Source: Bacillota bacterium
GTDB lineage: Bacteria; Bacillota; Clostridia; TANB77; CAG-465
Length of the DNA: 7,108 nt
Direction of reading: 5' to 3'
NCBI GenBank assembly: GCA_023460235.1
Contig: JAEWRE010000022.1
Location: forward strand, 1-7,108
Shown: piece after piece, positions 6,971-7,108 of the stretch
Position numbering within the stretch: the stretch's first letter is position 1
Layout: every line of letters begins with the position of its first letter
Notes under the pieces: model-generated
Told to the model about the DNA's origin: nothing
Database searches by the model: none
What the model saw: only the letters and a program-made list of their open reading frames with translations
Position numbers and translations under genes: made by a program

Positions 6971-6995
6971 GCGGGACGGGGCAAAGCCCGCCCGC
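6971..6995 (-). other. GC-rich imperfect stem-loop at the upstream gene boundary
   Basis: On the minus strand the outer arms GCGGG and CCCGC enclose an inner GGGC-TTT-GCCC hairpin; with one further C-G pair and two single-base bulges about ten GC pairs can form around a TTT loop. It starts immediately after a TGA at 6998-6996. No U-run follows, so it is not a canonical intrinsic terminator; it may be an RNA stabiliser, an attenuator or chance in GC-rich DNA. Confidence 0.4.
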
Positions 6996-7106
6996 TCAGG
7001 AGGAAGAAGCAGGGTAGCAATCTGGCGCTGCCGCCCCGCAAAACCGCAGATTTGTATGAATTACCCGGCCAAACTCGCGCCCACACGCTGCGCGGCACCG
7101 CGCAGG
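6996..7106 (-). CDS. Possible 3' end of an unidentified upstream gene (partial)
   Basis: One minus-strand frame entering from the right edge reads 36 codons and ends in TGA at 6998-6996, directly before the GC-rich stem-loop. It contains four cysteines in the arrangement C-x3-CGREF-x11-C-x6-C, faintly like a zinc-ribbon tail as in some phage zinc-binding or HNH proteins. A second frame ends earlier, in TAA at 7063-7061 (C-terminus RVGASLAG), and a third stays open into the ParB gene. I cannot tell which, if any, is coding; this frame is marginally preferred for its cysteines and stop position. I do not recognise the gene. Confidence 0.2.
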   Translation of the reverse strand, partial: PARCRAACGREFGRVIHTNLRFCGAAAPDCYPASSS

Positions 7107-7108
7107 CC

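Noticed and set aside
7040..7065. AT-richer stretch as a possible promoter for the methyltransferase
   Set aside because: A TACAAAT-like -10 can be seen on the minus strand but no -35 at proper spacing.
6922..7098. Upstream extension of the ParB frame to 7098 (adds 59 residues)
   Set aside because: No ParB-family resemblance, no ribosome binding site at the far end, and it would run through two hairpins; the GTG at 6921 has a strong site.

Overview
The window reads as the DNA-packaging and head-assembly module of a tailed double-stranded DNA phage or prophage of the HK97 (siphovirus-like) type. All genes lie on the minus strand. In transcription order (right to left) they are: an orphan ParB-domain/DNA methyltransferase, the terminase small subunit (HTH plus P27-like), the terminase large subunit, the portal, a ClpP-like head maturation protease, and the major capsid protein, which runs off the left edge. 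The organism cannot be named from sequence alone. High GC over most of the window, strong AGGAGG-type ribosome binding sites, and the protein types (P27-like TerS, ClpP-type protease, Cadherin-like beta-sandwich on the capsid) fit a phage of a GC-rich Bacillota/Clostridia host, perhaps a gut one. That placement is inference.

Layout, right to left. Positions 7108-6922 hold a gene boundary: the possible 3' end of an unidentified gene, two GC-rich inverted repeats and a good Shine-Dalgarno. Positions 6921-5730 hold the ParB-methyltransferase, split into two reading frames at a run of ten G (minus strand) at 6412-6403. Positions 5719-5111 encode TerS, 5121-3445 TerL, 3433-2249 the portal, 2252-1476 the protease and 1456-1 the capsid protein. 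Genes overlap by 4-11 nt or are separated by 10-19 nt, each with its own Shine-Dalgarno, so this looks like one co-transcribed, translationally coupled late operon. I see no promoter or canonical terminator inside it.

How the parts work together: TerS recognises phage DNA and recruits TerL, which cuts the concatemer and pumps DNA through the portal. The capsid protein assembles on the portal, and the ClpP-like protease probably removes the capsid N-terminal delta/scaffold segment. The methyltransferase probably modifies phage (or host) DNA just before packaging.

Most interesting points: (1) the G10 tract sits exactly between the ParB and catalytic halves of the methyltransferase, and removing one G would restore a 396-residue fusion, which suggests phase variation, slippage or an assembly error; (2) the capsid protein carries an in-frame C-terminal Cadherin-like (Ig-like) beta-sandwich, likely displayed on the head surface; (3) TerS fuses an HTH module to a P27-like domain; (4) the methyltransferase domain is lower in GC than its surroundings and contains a repeated PCLYG motif; (5) a paired-hairpin leader precedes the methyltransferase gene.
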